Of a stretch of DNA of 64,000 nucleotides, positions 1 through 11,482 are shown in pieces. The notes below the pieces were generated by a model. It did no database searches and was not told where the DNA came from. It worked only from the letters and a program-made list of their open reading frames with translations. The DNA comes from Sciurus carolinensis. Lineage: Eukaryota > Chordata > Mammalia > Rodentia > Sciuridae. Both the position numbers and the translations under genes were made by a program. The stretch is taken from contig NC_062229.1 in the NCBI RefSeq assembly GCF_902686445.1, positions 682,001 to 746,000 on the forward strand, in the 5' to 3' direction. The stretch's first letter is position 1; every line of letters starts with the position of its first letter.

Positions 1-2234
1 GAGCAATGCCCAGCAGTCAGACTCCTGCAGTGCACAGATGCCTAGATCCAGCCTTGCCTGAAGCAGTATCCCCAGAGTACTCAGCACCTGAGCCACCTAA
101 GTCCCCCTTGGACTTAAACTGGGCACAGAACCTGCCTGACTGGAGGGGAGGGGCAGGGGCGAGACAGAGAAGATGCTTCTCCTGGGCAAGCAGTCAGAGT
201 GCTTGGTCCACTGATGTGGACTACTCTCAAACTAGGAAAAAGCCCAAACCCCTCAGCTTTAAAAGAAGGTCCACCAGACTTGTGGAAAGAGGCTGCTGGA
301 GTGCAGCGCTGCCCCTCCCACTTCACCCGGTGACCCGCGGCAGTGGGGTTGGAGCGGGTGCTCAGAGGTGCCAGGAACCCTGCGACCCTACCCCACTTGC
401 TGCCGGCTCCTGCGAGTGTACAGCCCCCAGAGGCATGTGGGCAGGGGAGGCAGGCCCAGGTGAGGACCCAGCTGGGCTCTGGGCACTGCAGCCGCTTGGA
501 AGCTACCGCCAGCCCTGCTTACCCCGGGGCCAGCAGGAAGCTGAGGAGGCTGAGAGAAGGCACAGCAAGATGGGAACCCGGCATCCCCGCAGGTGTAGGG
601 CCACCCTGGGTCATGTAGCAGGCCGGGCCTCGCAGCCCTTGGGTAGGACAAGGCGTGGGGTGCCCTGCTGCACCCCCTCGCCACTCGGCTTCCTGCTTGT
701 CCATCAACACTGGCAGGAGAGGACTGCCCCTTAAGGTATCCTCAGTCCATGAGGCCAAGGGGTCACAGAGCTCATGCCAGCAGTCACCACTGGAAGATGG
801 TGACACTCCCGAGGCCTTGACTTGTCACCAGACTGCTCCCCACCATGGGACAGCCTGCCAGCTGCAGCCTAAGGACCCCCAGGTGACGAGGGCTTGGTCA
901 GCACCTGGCTGACCACAGACCTTGGACACTCATATTTGGTTCCCTCTGGCTGCTAGGGCCAGCCCACCTTCCTGAGTTGCCAGTGGACACCTAGCCAGCC
1001 ACCACAGGCCCCTGCCCCACAGCAGCCTGCATGAGGCAGGTCCAAGCCATGCCTGAGTGCGCGGGCAGTCCACCCAGACGGGCTCCAGTGCCCTGGCCAG
1101 GCCTGAGAATGGATGCCCACTCACCTCCAAGTCCAGGTCCCAGGAATGTGGACGAAGAAAGGCTGCCGTGGGCCTCACTGAAGTGGGCACCATCACTGTA
1201 GGCCTAGGGAGATGGGCTGGAATGAGGGCCCAGGCCCACAGCACAGTGGACACTGGGCATGCCAGGGCCAGCCCTGGGACTCCAACCTGCACCCTGGAGC
1301 CCAGCCCCAGCGTAAGGGAGTTGACGGACGTCCCTCCCACCCAGCCTGTCTCCTCACCCGCCCCTCGCCCCTGGGCAGGGAAACCCATGTCTTGGGTCAC
1401 AGAGGATCCTCACCCGGCTGGGGTCGAAGGAGGAATTGTTCTGGTCACCAGTGCCCCAGGAACCCGAGCTGGGCCGGTCCTCGAGGCCTGCGGGGCAAGA
1501 GGGAGTCGAGCCACCTCAGATCTGCCGGCTCTGGCCTTCAGTGCCCACTGCCTCTGGAGAGGCCCGCACAGACCCAGAGGCCTCCTGGAGCCTCACAGCC
1601 GACGTCCTGGAATCCTGGGGGCTCGGCAGACGCCCGCCAGCTGTGTCTCCTGGCAAACTCCTGCCCACCCACCAACACCCCAGCCCCACCCTGGGCCGGG
1701 CCTTCACTCCTATGCCGAGCTTCCTACCCAGCCCAGGACTCTCCGTCAATCCTAACTGCCCACAAAGAGGCATCCATGTCACGTGGGATGGGACAAAGGC
1801 TCACCAGGGCAGGAACGAACGTGAGCTCTGATCCTGGGAGGTGGGAGCCTTCCACTGGCTGTGGCCCGGGGGGAAGGCTGAGAAGCAATGGCAGCATGGC
1901 CTACCCACCAGGCACGGGCCGAGGCCTTGGATGGGAGCCCGGAGGCACTACACGGCTGGGGTGGCCTGCAGCACGGCAGGAGTTAACCCGCTGAGCCCCA
2001 AGAACCTTGTCCCAGGGGTGGGGCGAGGCAGGGTGGGGTCCTTATCTCCCCCACACTGCAGACAACAGCCCTGGACTGGCCATAGGCTGCCTGGCTCCTT
2101 CCCCCTCGTGGGGGGCACAGAGAGTAGCCCAGGACCCCCGCCTGGCTGCGGCAGGACCGGGATGCTCCTGGCCAACTCCAGCCCTCCAGCTCCCTGCCTC
2201 TGCTACCATCCCACCGGAGAGCTCCTGCTTAACT
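1..2234. other. TCF3 intron 3, unique GC-rich sequence
   Basis: No exon, RNA gene or repeat recognised. Open frames on both strands overlap each other and lack any known domain. Confidence 0.6.
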
Positions 2235-2310
2235 GCTGTCTAATTTACATGATTACGCATCTTAATCAGCCAAACTAATGAATATTCACGTCTCATTAGA
2301 TCAGATGGAG
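2235..2310. promoter_or_regulatory. AT-rich homeodomain-motif island in TCF3 intron 3 (candidate CNE)
   Basis: A sharp AT-rich island in GC-rich intron contains TAATTTACATGATTACGCAT, then TTAATCAGCC, CTAATGA and CTCATTAGATC. The density of TAAT/ATTA words is unlike its flanks. Enhancer function is inferred. Confidence 0.45.
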
Positions 2311-2797
2311 ACGGGGCTGCGGCACTACCAGGGCGGGGGGCCAGGCAGGGCCCGCGCTGACCGTGTTCGTCACCAGGCTTGGGGTGTCTCCCGGGTCCTG
2401 GCCTGGGCTTCTGGGAAGGAGCGGTGGGCTGGCTGAGGGAGCTTGGGTCAAGGGGCCTTGGTGGCACTGTACACTCACCTGCCCACTGCCCCTCCCTGCT
2501 GGCCACCACCCCATGAAAACAAGCCCCCTCCCTGAGGGCACCTCCCTGAGGGTTCCTGGACCCCTGGAGTAGGAGAAGGGTCAGATTCCTTCCCAAAACT
2601 GCAGCTGGGTTGAGCCTGGTGAGGGCTGGACCTGCACCCACAGCTCCCACTCAGAGCCTGGCGACAGTGGGGGCTTTCCTGGGGTCCCCACGCAGGCCAG
2701 ACCAGCCCCCGGCAGGGGTGACGGGCTCTGCTCCACATTTCCTGGAATGCAGACTGGCCCTCGTCCAATGCCAAAAAAACAGGGAACCCCTCCCCCA

Positions 2798-2875
2798 CCC
2801 ACATTAATAGTTATTAACACCCCCGATTAATTATGCATTCCAGTGACGCGTCGGGAATATGCACAGCCCAGTCCT
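2798..2875. promoter_or_regulatory. AT-rich motif island in TCF3 intron 3 (candidate CNE)
   Basis: It contains ATTAATAGTTATTAACACC, GATTAATTATGCATTCCAG and GACGCGTCGG within 75 bp. GTTATTAAC is close to an HNF1-type half-site arrangement. No coding potential. Confidence 0.45.
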
Positions 2876-3361
2876 CCGTGGTATGCTGAGGGGACCTTGA
2901 CAGAACAGGGCATTGCTGGTGAGTTCAGATCCTCCTCTAAGGCTGGCAGTGAAGTGCCAAGGGCAAGTGCCAGGGAAGGGGTCTGAGTGGGCAGGGTGGG
3001 GCACTGGGGCCGGGCTCGGGTGAAGGCCAGACTATCCTGACATAGTTACCCCCCATTCCAGAATACGAGCTGGCTGCCCACGCCCTGCCCAGCTCTGCTC
3101 TTCGTCCCCCATCCACTTCCTTTTCCCCTCCGGAGGCTGACCTGCCTGCCCCTCCCAACCCCAGGCTTCTGCATCCCCACCACTGCCTGGTCCAGAGCTG
3201 GGTCCCCAAGTACCCATCTTCCACTTGTCCAATCCACTCTGAGTAGCAGGCGCAGCTGACCCTTCCCTCCTGTGCTGTCCCATGCAGCAGCCACCTGAGC
3301 AACTAACAGCTTCAGCTTCACACACAATCAGCGGGGTCAGAAACAAGGTCCAATCACAAGT

Positions 3362-3563
3362 AATACTTTTTTTCGGTATTCTGGATGGAACCCAAGGCTT
3401 CAAGCATGCTGGGCAAATGACCCACAACAGAGCTACATCCCCACTTTGATCTTTCTGAGAGAGGATGTCACTAAGTTGCAGAGAGTGACCTTGAATTGGG
3501 GATCCTCCTGACTCAGCCTCCTGGGTGGCCAGGATAACAGGTGTGCTCCAGCGCACCTGGCTG
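3362..3563 (-). repeat. B1-dID SINE
   Basis: A poly-T-flanked ID-like tail (GGTATTCTGGATGGAACCCA) is followed by a reversed B1 head ending 'ataacaggtgtgctcc'. Diverged copy. Confidence 0.85.
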
Positions 3564-3793
3564 TTCTGTGTAATCTTAATGAATTTAATGAGGGCTGTGT
3601 GGCTAGCAACTGCTGCAGCAGAGGCACGGCCCGAGGACTAGCACTCACTCATCCCGCTGAGGCAGGTGCTGTGCCAGAAGACACCAGAAACACTCTGTCT
3701 GTACTAGCCTGCAGGTTTCCAGGCCATTGTTCCTAAATAATACAGTGTAGCCACCGAACACAGCATTTACACTCGATGGAGTCTCCCCCTTTC

Positions 3794-3995
3794 TGTGGTT
3801 CCAGAAAGCATAGCCAGGGCCTTGCACAGGTGGGTAAGCACTCTGCCACGGTGCTACACCCTCAGCCCTTTTTATGTTACGGAGACAGGGTCTCACCAAG
3901 TGGCTGAGGCTGGCCTTGAACTTGCCACCCTTCTGCCTCACCTTCCCAAGTTGCTGGGATTACAGGTGTGTGCCACTGTGCCTGCCACTTGATCT
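3794..3995 (-). repeat. B1-dID SINE
   Basis: The reversed B1 head (GACAGGGTCTCACCAAGTGG, GGGATTACAGGTGTGTGCC) is preceded by a degraded ID-like tail. Confidence 0.88.
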
Positions 3996-4203
3996 TAGGA
4001 CGTGGGCCCATCAGCTGCCAGTCTGGCCTGTCCCCTTCAATGACCCATTTCTGGCCTCCTGGGGACTTCTGGAGGAGTGAGGTCAGGAGGGTCTGAGTGC
4101 AGGAAGCTGCCTTCTCTGGGTGAGCTGGGGCGCCCACCCTGAACCAGGGGAAGCCTGCTAATGATTTTCAGGGGGTACATTTTAGATCCTATGCAAGCTT
4201 GAA

Positions 4204-4337
4204 GCTTAGGGCTGGGCTGGGCTGGGGCTCAGTGGTGAGCGCTGGCCTGCACATGCGAGGCACTGGTTCCATCCTCAGCACTGCATGTAAATAATAAAAC
4301 AAAGGTCCATCAACATCCAAAAGAAAAATTAAAAGGC
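4204..4337 (+). repeat. ID SINE with squirrel-type tail
   Basis: A tRNA-derived head (GGGGCTCAGTGGTGAGCGCT, GGTTCCATCCTCAGCACTGC) is followed by the A-rich 'ataataaaacaaaggtccat' tail seen in several IDs of this window. Confidence 0.85.
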
Positions 4338-4365
4338 TTAGGGCAGTGCTACCAGAAGGCCAGGA

Positions 4366-4546
4366 TGGCACTGATGTGGCGGCCTCGCCTGTCATCCCAC
4401 CAGCTGGAGAGCCGCGGCAGGAGGACGCAAGTTCACAGCCAGCCTCGGCAACGTAGTGAGGCCCTCGTCTTTAAATAATAAATAAAGGCTGGGGATGTGA
4501 TGTGGCTTAGCCTCTGGTTCAATCCCCACCCCCCCAAAAAAGCAGC
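4366..4546 (+). repeat. B1-dID SINE
   Basis: A B1 head (TGTCATCCCACCAGCTGGAG) leads into an ID-like second half (GGCTGGGGATGTGATG) and a short A run. Confidence 0.82.
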
Positions 4547-4894
4547 TGGGATCTGCCTGCCCCAGACTCACTGGATCTTGCCCCTTCAGCATCAGCATTG
4601 CTGGGAGTCTCCCGGGTCTGTGGAACCTGAGGCTTATTAGCCGCCAAGGCCGGCAGGGGCCCAGGCTCTTGCAGACTTGCTCCCAGCTTTCTGAGGGATC
4701 AGAAGTGGGAGTGATAACGTGCAGCCTCGGCCACATGCCAGACTGGCAGGTTCCCAGGCCCAGGGCAGGCAGTGGGCTGCTGGGGTGTAGGGCACCCCGG
4801 AAAACCCCTAGATACCTGCCCCAATAGTTGAGGGCCAAGAAAGCAGGATCTGGCCTTCCCCCGAGCAAGTCAGACTGCAGCTGAGGAGAGCGTG

Positions 4895-5302
4895 TGTCAA
4901 GGTTTGGATGTGGGGAGTCCCCCAAAAGCTCACGTGAGAGACAACTGACAAGATTCGGAGAAATGACTGGGTAACAAAAGCCTTAATCCAATCACTGAAT
5001 TGGCCACCTGACGGGATTATTAAGTGGTAGCTGAAGGCTGGAAGAGGTGGGGCACTGGGAGCGAGGTGATGGGTACATGTCTGTATCTGGAAGTGGAGTC
5101 TCTGCTTCCTGATCATCATGAGCTGCTTCCCTTCACTACACTCTCCCGCCACGATGTTTGCCTCACCTTGAGCCCTAAGGAATAAAGTCAACTGCCTATA
5201 GACTGATCCTCTGAAACTATGAGCCCTCAAAAAAACTTTTCCTTCTCCACAGTTGTCTCGTCAGGTCTTTTAGTCACAGCAGGAAAAAAGCTGACTAAAA
5301 CA
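4895..5302 (+). repeat. ERVL-MaLR-like 5' LTR (THE1/MST-like)
   Basis: This 408-bp LTR begins TGTCAAGG and ends AAAACA. It contains the MaLR hallmark CCCCAAAAGCTCACGTGAG near the start, an AATAAA-like stretch (ctaaggaataaagtc), and the typical 3' end TGACTAAAACA. It aligns by eye along its length with the LTR at 6984-7408. The internal region follows immediately with the typical 'accaagagtggggtcc' leader. Confidence 0.85.
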
Positions 5303-5660
5303 GAAATTAGTACCAAGAGTGGGGTCCTTGCTGTGACTAATCTGACAATGTTACACAGAAGTTTTTTGAGCTTTTTAGAATTGATTGGGAGGATTTTTGA
5401 GACGCTTAGCAGTGCAAGCTGGAAATGCTTTAGGGGGTTGTAAGCAGAGCTTAATGGCCCATTCTGGTGGGAGCTCAGAAGACCAGAATGCCAACAGAAT
5501 CGTAGACAGTGAAGACAGGGCTCAAGAGGGTTCAGAGGAAAAGTGGGACACTATTGGAAGTTGGAGTAGAGGCCATTCATGTCATGTTCCACCTGAGAAG
5601 TTGTCTGCATTTTGCCCATGTCCTGATACTTTCTCTGAGACTGATTTTAAAAGCAGTGGA

Positions 5661-5753
5661 CTTTTTTTTTTTTTTCGGTGCTGGGGATTTGAACCCAGGA
5701 ACTTGTGCTTGCAAGGCAAACACTCAACCAACTGAGCTATATCCCCAGTCCAG
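5661..5753 (-). repeat. ID SINE inside MaLR
   Basis: A poly-T run is followed by the reversed ID (CGGTGCTGGGGATTTGAACC, then TTGCAAGGCAAACACTC). It interrupts the MaLR internal region. Confidence 0.92.
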
Positions 5754-5920
5754 CAATGGACTTCTTAATTTAGCAAAAGAAATGTCTGGGCAGCATAGCA
5801 TTCAGTCAGTGGAGTGGCTACTACTGGCAGCTTTTAGCCAAATTTACTGTGATAATCAGGAACAGAAAGCAGAGCAGAAAGATTTGAAAAACTTGGACTT
5901 GAAAAGTGGGAATAAGGTCT

Positions 5921-6017
5921 GAAGAGAGAGTTCAGCTGGTAGAGTGCTTGCCTTGCAAGCACAAGGCCCTGAATTCGATTCCCAGTACCACAAAAAAAAA
6001 AAAAAAAAAAAAAAAAG
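5921..6017 (+). repeat. ID SINE inside MaLR
   Basis: It contains 'cagctggtagagtgcttgcc' and 'tgaattcgattcccagtacc' followed by about 27 A. The orientation is opposite to the neighbouring ID at 5661. Confidence 0.92.
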
Positions 6018-6983
6018 TGGGAGTAAAACTGGGGCTAAGGAAGTTGCAGCTATTAAAGACATTATCGCAACTAAGGGAACGCTTGAGATTTCACCCAGAC
6101 GATGAGAAAGATGGCTGAGGGCCTCTCAGGAGCTCGCAAGGCCACGTCATCTCAAGCTCCAGGGAGAAAAGGTGAAAATCCTCTTGAGAAGAGACCTTCC
6201 TGCACAAGGGGCCTGGCAGTTTTTTCCACATGGTCACCACCCAGGCACTCAGAGGCTGCAGCAGCCAGGGTCCCTGGAGGCTTGGCTACTGCTGGAGACG
6301 GCAGCAGACCTGGCATCAACCACATGGTGCTGGTTCTGCAGGACTGCAGGATGCTGGACTCAGTAGGCCATGGAGGCTTCCACCAAAGACTTCAAAGGAA
6401 GGCCTGGGAGGCCAGGCAGAGTGCAGCAGGGTTGGAGTCCCTGCGGGCAGCTCCTGAGAAGGTGAGGTGTGGAGATATGAGGAGGAATCCAAAGCTGCAG
6501 TGCAGACCCCCGAGGTTAAGGAAGGTCAGTAACATGGGTCAGTGTTCTAGGAAAGTTGCAGGAACCGAGCAGAGACAAGCCAACAGAAAGGCCACTTGAG
6601 CTGCAACCAACAAGGCCACAGAGGTGGAGCTATACAAGTCCCCTGGAGAGGACATCATGCCGTGTGCCCCGGGAGCTGGACATGGAGCTACAGGACCTGT
6701 ATGCCCAGCTGGATTTCAGTTCTGCTCTGGTCCGACCCCTTATTTCTATGTCTCTATTTTTGTGGATGGAAATGTTTACTCTGTATCATATACTGGATAC
6801 TAGTAAACTGCATTTACTTTTACAGGAGCACATGGTGTGAGATTGCCTTGAGCCTCAGAGAAGTCTTTGGACTTGAACTCTGAGTAATCTTGCAACTGCT
6901 GAGACTATGGGGACTCTTGGAAACAGAGCAAACGTATTTTGCATTGTCAGATCAGTGTGAGCTTTTGGAAGTCAGGGACAGAA

Positions 6984-7408
6984 TGTTATGGTTGAGATGT
7001 GAGGTATTCCCCAAAAGCTCACGTGAGACAATGCAAGAAGATTCAGAGAAGAAATGATTGGGTTATGAGAGTCTTAACCCAATCAGTGAATTAATCACCG
7101 ATGGGATTGTGTGGAAACTGAAGGCAGGTGGGACATGGTTGGAGAAGGTGGGAATTGGGGCATGGCTCTGGGTATATATTTACATCTGGCGAGTGGACAC
7201 TGTGCTTTTTGATCATCATGTGAGCTGCTTCCCTCTGCCACATTCTTCTGCCACGATATTTGGTCTCATCTGGAGCCCCAAGGAATGGAGCTGAACTTCT
7301 ATGGACTAAGACCTCTGAAACCGTGAGCCCTCAAATAAACTTTTCCTCCTCTAAAGTTATTCTGGTTGGGTCCTTTTGTTAAGCAGCAAAAAAAAACTGA
7401 CTTGAACA
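6984..7408 (+). repeat. ERVL-MaLR-like 3' LTR
   Basis: This 425-bp LTR begins TGTTATGGTTGAGATG and ends CTTGAACA. It shares the CCCCAAAAGCTCACGTGAG block, the 'gagctgcttccct' block and an AAATAAAC region with the 5' copy. The two LTRs differ at many positions, so insertion was ancient. Flanking 5-bp sequences (GCGTG left, GTGGG right) are not a perfect target duplication. Confidence 0.85.
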
Positions 7409-9611
7409 GTGGGTGGGCAGGAAAGAGCCCTGGGATGGCAGACAGGGTCCTGGAACAGCTGCTGGACAAAACAGGCAGCCAGGTCCACCCAAACCAAGGC
7501 TCCCCTCGACCCAACCACTCCTCAACTCCCTGGAGCAACAGCTCCCAATCCAGGGGAATGTGGGGGGATCTAACAAGTTCCCAAGTAATAAGTCAGAGAG
7601 AAACAGGGCTCCCCGCTGCAAAGGCCACCCTGTCCCTCACTGCTGCAAAAGGCAGCTTGGAGGCCTCAATGACAACACGAAGTCTCCCTCAGCGTGGGTG
7701 TCCAGCAGGGGGACAGGAGGGTCTGCCATCTGAGAGCTCAGAGGCCAACCTGGGGCCTCTCTCAAGAAAGAGACAGGCAGGGACGGATGGACAAAGCTGC
7801 ACCTGGGGACAACTTAGCCCAGGGTGCACAGCACTTCATGGCGCCAGTCGAGTCCTCCAGGAACCAGACGGCAGGCTCTGCGGAACAGAGGGGAAGAGCA
7901 GGCCACGCTGACTGGAGCCAGAGCAGGACGGCTTGTGTCCAGGGACTTCAGGGCAGCACAGCAAGACCCTGCTCCTCAAAACACCCCTCCAAACCAACAC
8001 ACCCGAGGACCTGCAGCAACATTTCAGCAGGGCAATTCAGCGGTCTCAACCAAATGCTGCTCACACACGAAGACCTAAGTCACCACGGTCCCTTGCTAGG
8101 AAAAGCTTCGTGCAACAAAACTCCAGACTGGGTGGGACCCAGAGCAGCAGGTGGGCACCAGGGAGCCAGGCCTGGGTGGGGAAAGCCCTGCGCGGGAAGG
8201 CGGCACAGGCGGCACAGGCTGGGAGGCTGCGCGGCTCGCCTCCTGGGACCCCTGGGACCCCTGGTGGCCTGTCTCACTGGAGTGGAAGAGCGTGGTGGTG
8301 GCCAGATCATTAGTGACAGTCTCCACACCGGCCAGAAGACGCAGGGGGTTCAGCAAGTAGCCACTCACCGACGGCTACCTGCCCTCCTGCAGCAGGGGAG
8401 GCGCTTCGGAAGCCCAGAGCAGGAGAACCGAAGGGGACCCCACTGGCAGAGTATTGGCAAAAACTGCCGAGACGAGCTCAAGGAAACGCTGACAGGCCAG
8501 CAGGAGGAGGAAGCAGAAAGGTGGACGCGAGGTCAGACACGGGAGGGCTGGCCACAGGCCTGGCCCCGTGCCCCCTCTGCGCCTGCAGTCAGCACCCACA
8601 GCCACGCGGGGGAGGGCATCGGGGCACAAAGACAGGCACGGCCACACGCAGGCGGGAGGGGCCGCCATCGAGCAGCACCTTGGAGGCTGGCACGAGGATC
8701 ACCTGATCTGTACCGGCCCGGGCCGCACAGCAGACCCGAAGGTCCAGCGTCCAAACCCACAGACAGACACACCAGCAGTGGTGGGGGGACTGGCACTGCC
8801 CGCTGCCCCTGACGGTCAACAAGTGGAACGCCACGCTCGGGGCCCAGGCGGCCTCAGTGGGGCAGCAGAGGTTCGGTGTGCACAAGGCCCTGGGCTCCAC
8901 CCACAGCACCAACACCGGAGGAAGGGGTGAAGTCTGCGAGCAGAGGAGCGGGGCTGCCGTGGACCCCATGGTTCCACACCCTGCTGCCCTGAGGGCCGGG
9001 GAGACGCGCAGGTGCCAGTGGGCGGGGAGCGCCCACCTCCCGACATCCACAGGGGTTCCTGGCGGAGTGGACACCTAGAGAGCAACTCAATCCCAACCGA
9101 GAGCCCAGAGCTCTCCGAGATGACGCGACTCGAGGAGGAACGGTTTTGAATTGTTCACGTCTACCATGACGTGCTGTGTGCTACCAAGACAAACGGGACG
9201 TCGCAACGTGGTCCTGGGGAGAGTTCCTGACTTTCAGCTGCCCGCTGCCGAATAGGACAGGACAGAAGCAAACACGGGGAAGACAGCCAGACGGAGCCTC
9301 GACTACGAAACCCCGTGCCACACACAGCCATGAGGACAGGAAGCCCGCTGCACAGGGCACACGTCCAGAGGCAGAGACCATCACTGCAGCCAGAGCAAAG
9401 GGAAAGCCACACGCTCGGAGGCCGGCGAGTGGGCCAAGCAGCACAGCACAGCAGCTGAGGGCGCAGGCTGGCCTCCCAGGAGCGGAAGCAGCAGGCGGAG
9501 CAGGAGGCAGCTGAGCGGAGGCAGGGCGTGCAAGGACAGCGCCCAGCGCCAGCCCCAGGGAGACAGACGGGCGACCGGTGTCACCAGGACCCACACTAGG
9601 ACTGAGAGGAC
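7409..9611. other. TCF3 intron 3, GC-rich sequence without recognised features
   Basis: A 372-codon open frame begins near 7694, but its composition is that of random GC-rich DNA and no domain is seen. It may contain a very old, unrecognisable repeat. Confidence 0.5.
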
Positions 9612-9813
9612 GCTCCCTCTTCCTCCAAGCTGAGGACGGCACCCAGGGCCTCGTGCAGGCGATGCGGCTCTCCTCTGCTGAGCCCCCCCAGCCTCGTTCC
9701 TTCTCACGAGGACAGGGTCTCACCAGGCCGCCAGGCTGGCCTCAAACTTGCCACGCTCCTGCCTCGGCCGCCCGAGCTGCGGGGATGACAGGCAAGGCCA
9801 CCGCGCCCAGCAG
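9612..9813 (-). repeat. B1-dID SINE, GC-rich diverged copy
   Basis: The reversed B1 head (GACAGGGTCTCACCAGGCCG) is preceded by an ID-like tail (ACGGCACCCAGGGCCTCG). Confidence 0.8.
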
Positions 9814-10213
9814 CTGATCTTTTCCCATGCTGCAGTGGCCAAAAGCAGGGGCACCAGCTCCAGAGGCAGCAGACGGAAAGACTGCCCAGGAAAGGGTCAG
9901 GTGTCGGTGTTCCCTGCAGGCACCAGGTGGCTCCTATTTGTGGCAGCTTGCTGAAAGGACAGTCCACAGCCAAGGCATGGAAGGAGACCACTGGCCAACA
10001 TCACCTAGCAAAGGCAGCACAGGCCATGAGGCTGCTGTACCCACCGCTGGTCAAGGGGTGTCCATGTCTCGAGGAGGATCTCGCTGGAGAAACAGTTCCT
10101 GGAAGCATCGGGTGCAGAGGACCACCAAGAGTGCACACAGCTGAGCTCCGACCCACGAAGGAGCTTCCAACGGGACCAGCACAGGCCCTCGTATGGTAAA
10201 CACACAGCCCTAA

Positions 10214-10396
10214 ACACAGTGGCACGCCTGTCACCTCAGCATCTCAGGAAGCTGAGGCAGGAGGATCCAAGTTGGAGGCCAACCTCAGCAACTGAGCAAG
10301 ATCCTGTCTCAAGATAATAAAGGCTGGGGATGTAGCTCAGTGTGGAGCCACTGGGTTCAATACCCAGTAACACCAAAAAAGGGAAAAAAAAAAGAC
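10214..10396 (+). repeat. B1-dID SINE
   Basis: The B1 head (GGAAGCTGAGGCAGGAGGAT) leads into the ID half (GGCTGGGGATGTAGCTCAGT) and an A-rich tail. Confidence 0.92.
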
Positions 10397-11344
10397 AAAA
10401 CAGCCCATCTGCAATTGGTAGCCAGCATCAAGCCTGCTGAGAGCTGATGTCAGCTGGTGTCCCCACAGCTACCCCTGCCACAAGGATCTAGAAATACCAG
10501 TCGAGGTCAAAGGACATGTGGCATCAACACTTGAGTCTGAGGTGGAGGACAGTGGGACCACCTACCTGGAAAACCAGACCAAGGGAAAATGTAAATAATC
10601 AGAGATGTTAGGTGGCCACCGAGTGGAAAAACGAAGAAAGGACCCCCAAATGAACATGCTGAAATGCCCAGAAGCGAGTCTCTCCAGGAACTCTCGAGAC
10701 CGAGGTGAGGGCTACAGAGGACCCTGTGCACCGTCCCCAACCTACAAAGCTTCAGAGACAGCCATGGTTGGGCCTGGGGACACAGCTTCACACACACCAG
10801 GCCGTGGGCGCCATTCCCAAAACAGCCAAGTAAAAGAACAGGCCACAAAGCCGCCACAGCTGAGGGCGAGCAGTCCTGAAGCGGCAAGAGACGGGGCCCA
10901 GGTGGGGCAGCAGGAGCCCAGCGGGCACCCCAGCCACAGCAGCAGGCAGGGGGCCCTGGAGGGAGGACTCAGCCTCAGCTCCCTTACCAGTGGGACAGCA
11001 CAACAGGCTCTGGCAGTTCTGACGCAATGGCTACAGGCAGGTCAGGCGGCTCGCGAGGAGCCAAGTGCTGATGCCGCCAAAGTCGCGGCCCACACCCCAC
11101 AGCAGAGGGGCCAGACTGGGGGGCTGCAAGGCAGCATGGCACAACCAGAGTCCTTAGAGTGCAGGTGAACAGGACCACGCAGAATCCACACGCACGGAGC
11201 CGGAGCACCAGAGCCCCACGCCAGCCTCCCGTGCGAACGGTGGCGCCGCAGACACTGGCAGGGCCCCTGCAGGGGCCGGGAGAGGGCACACGGGACCCCA
11301 TCCTTGCACCTTCCTGTAGGTGCACAGCAATCTCAGAGGTTAGC

Positions 11345-11482
11345 TAGAGGGCTGGGGTTGTGGTTCAGCGGCCCAGCATCACATGTCTAGCACGTGCGAG
11401 CACAGGATTTGAATCGCAGCACTGCGTGTTACTGAATGAATAGAGTAAAGGTCTGTCAACGCCTAAAAGACATATTATAAAA
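11345..11482 (+). repeat. ID SINE with squirrel-type tail
   Basis: 'GGGCTGGGGTTGTGGTTCAG' begins the element. The tail ends 'aaaggtctgtcaacgcctaa', as in other long-tailed copies. Confidence 0.82.

Larger units (their letters stand above)
5303..6983 (+). mobile_element. ERVL-MaLR-like internal region, non-coding
   Basis: About 1.7 kb lies between two matching LTRs. It starts with the characteristic leader (GAAATTAGTACCAAGAGTGG). No retroviral gag, protease or polymerase reading frame is evident, which is normal for MaLR elements, whose internal regions are non-autonomous. Two ID SINEs of opposite orientation have inserted (5661-5753 and 5921-6017). It is an inactive fossil copy within TCF3 intron 3, in the orientation opposite to the gene. 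Confidence 0.8.
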
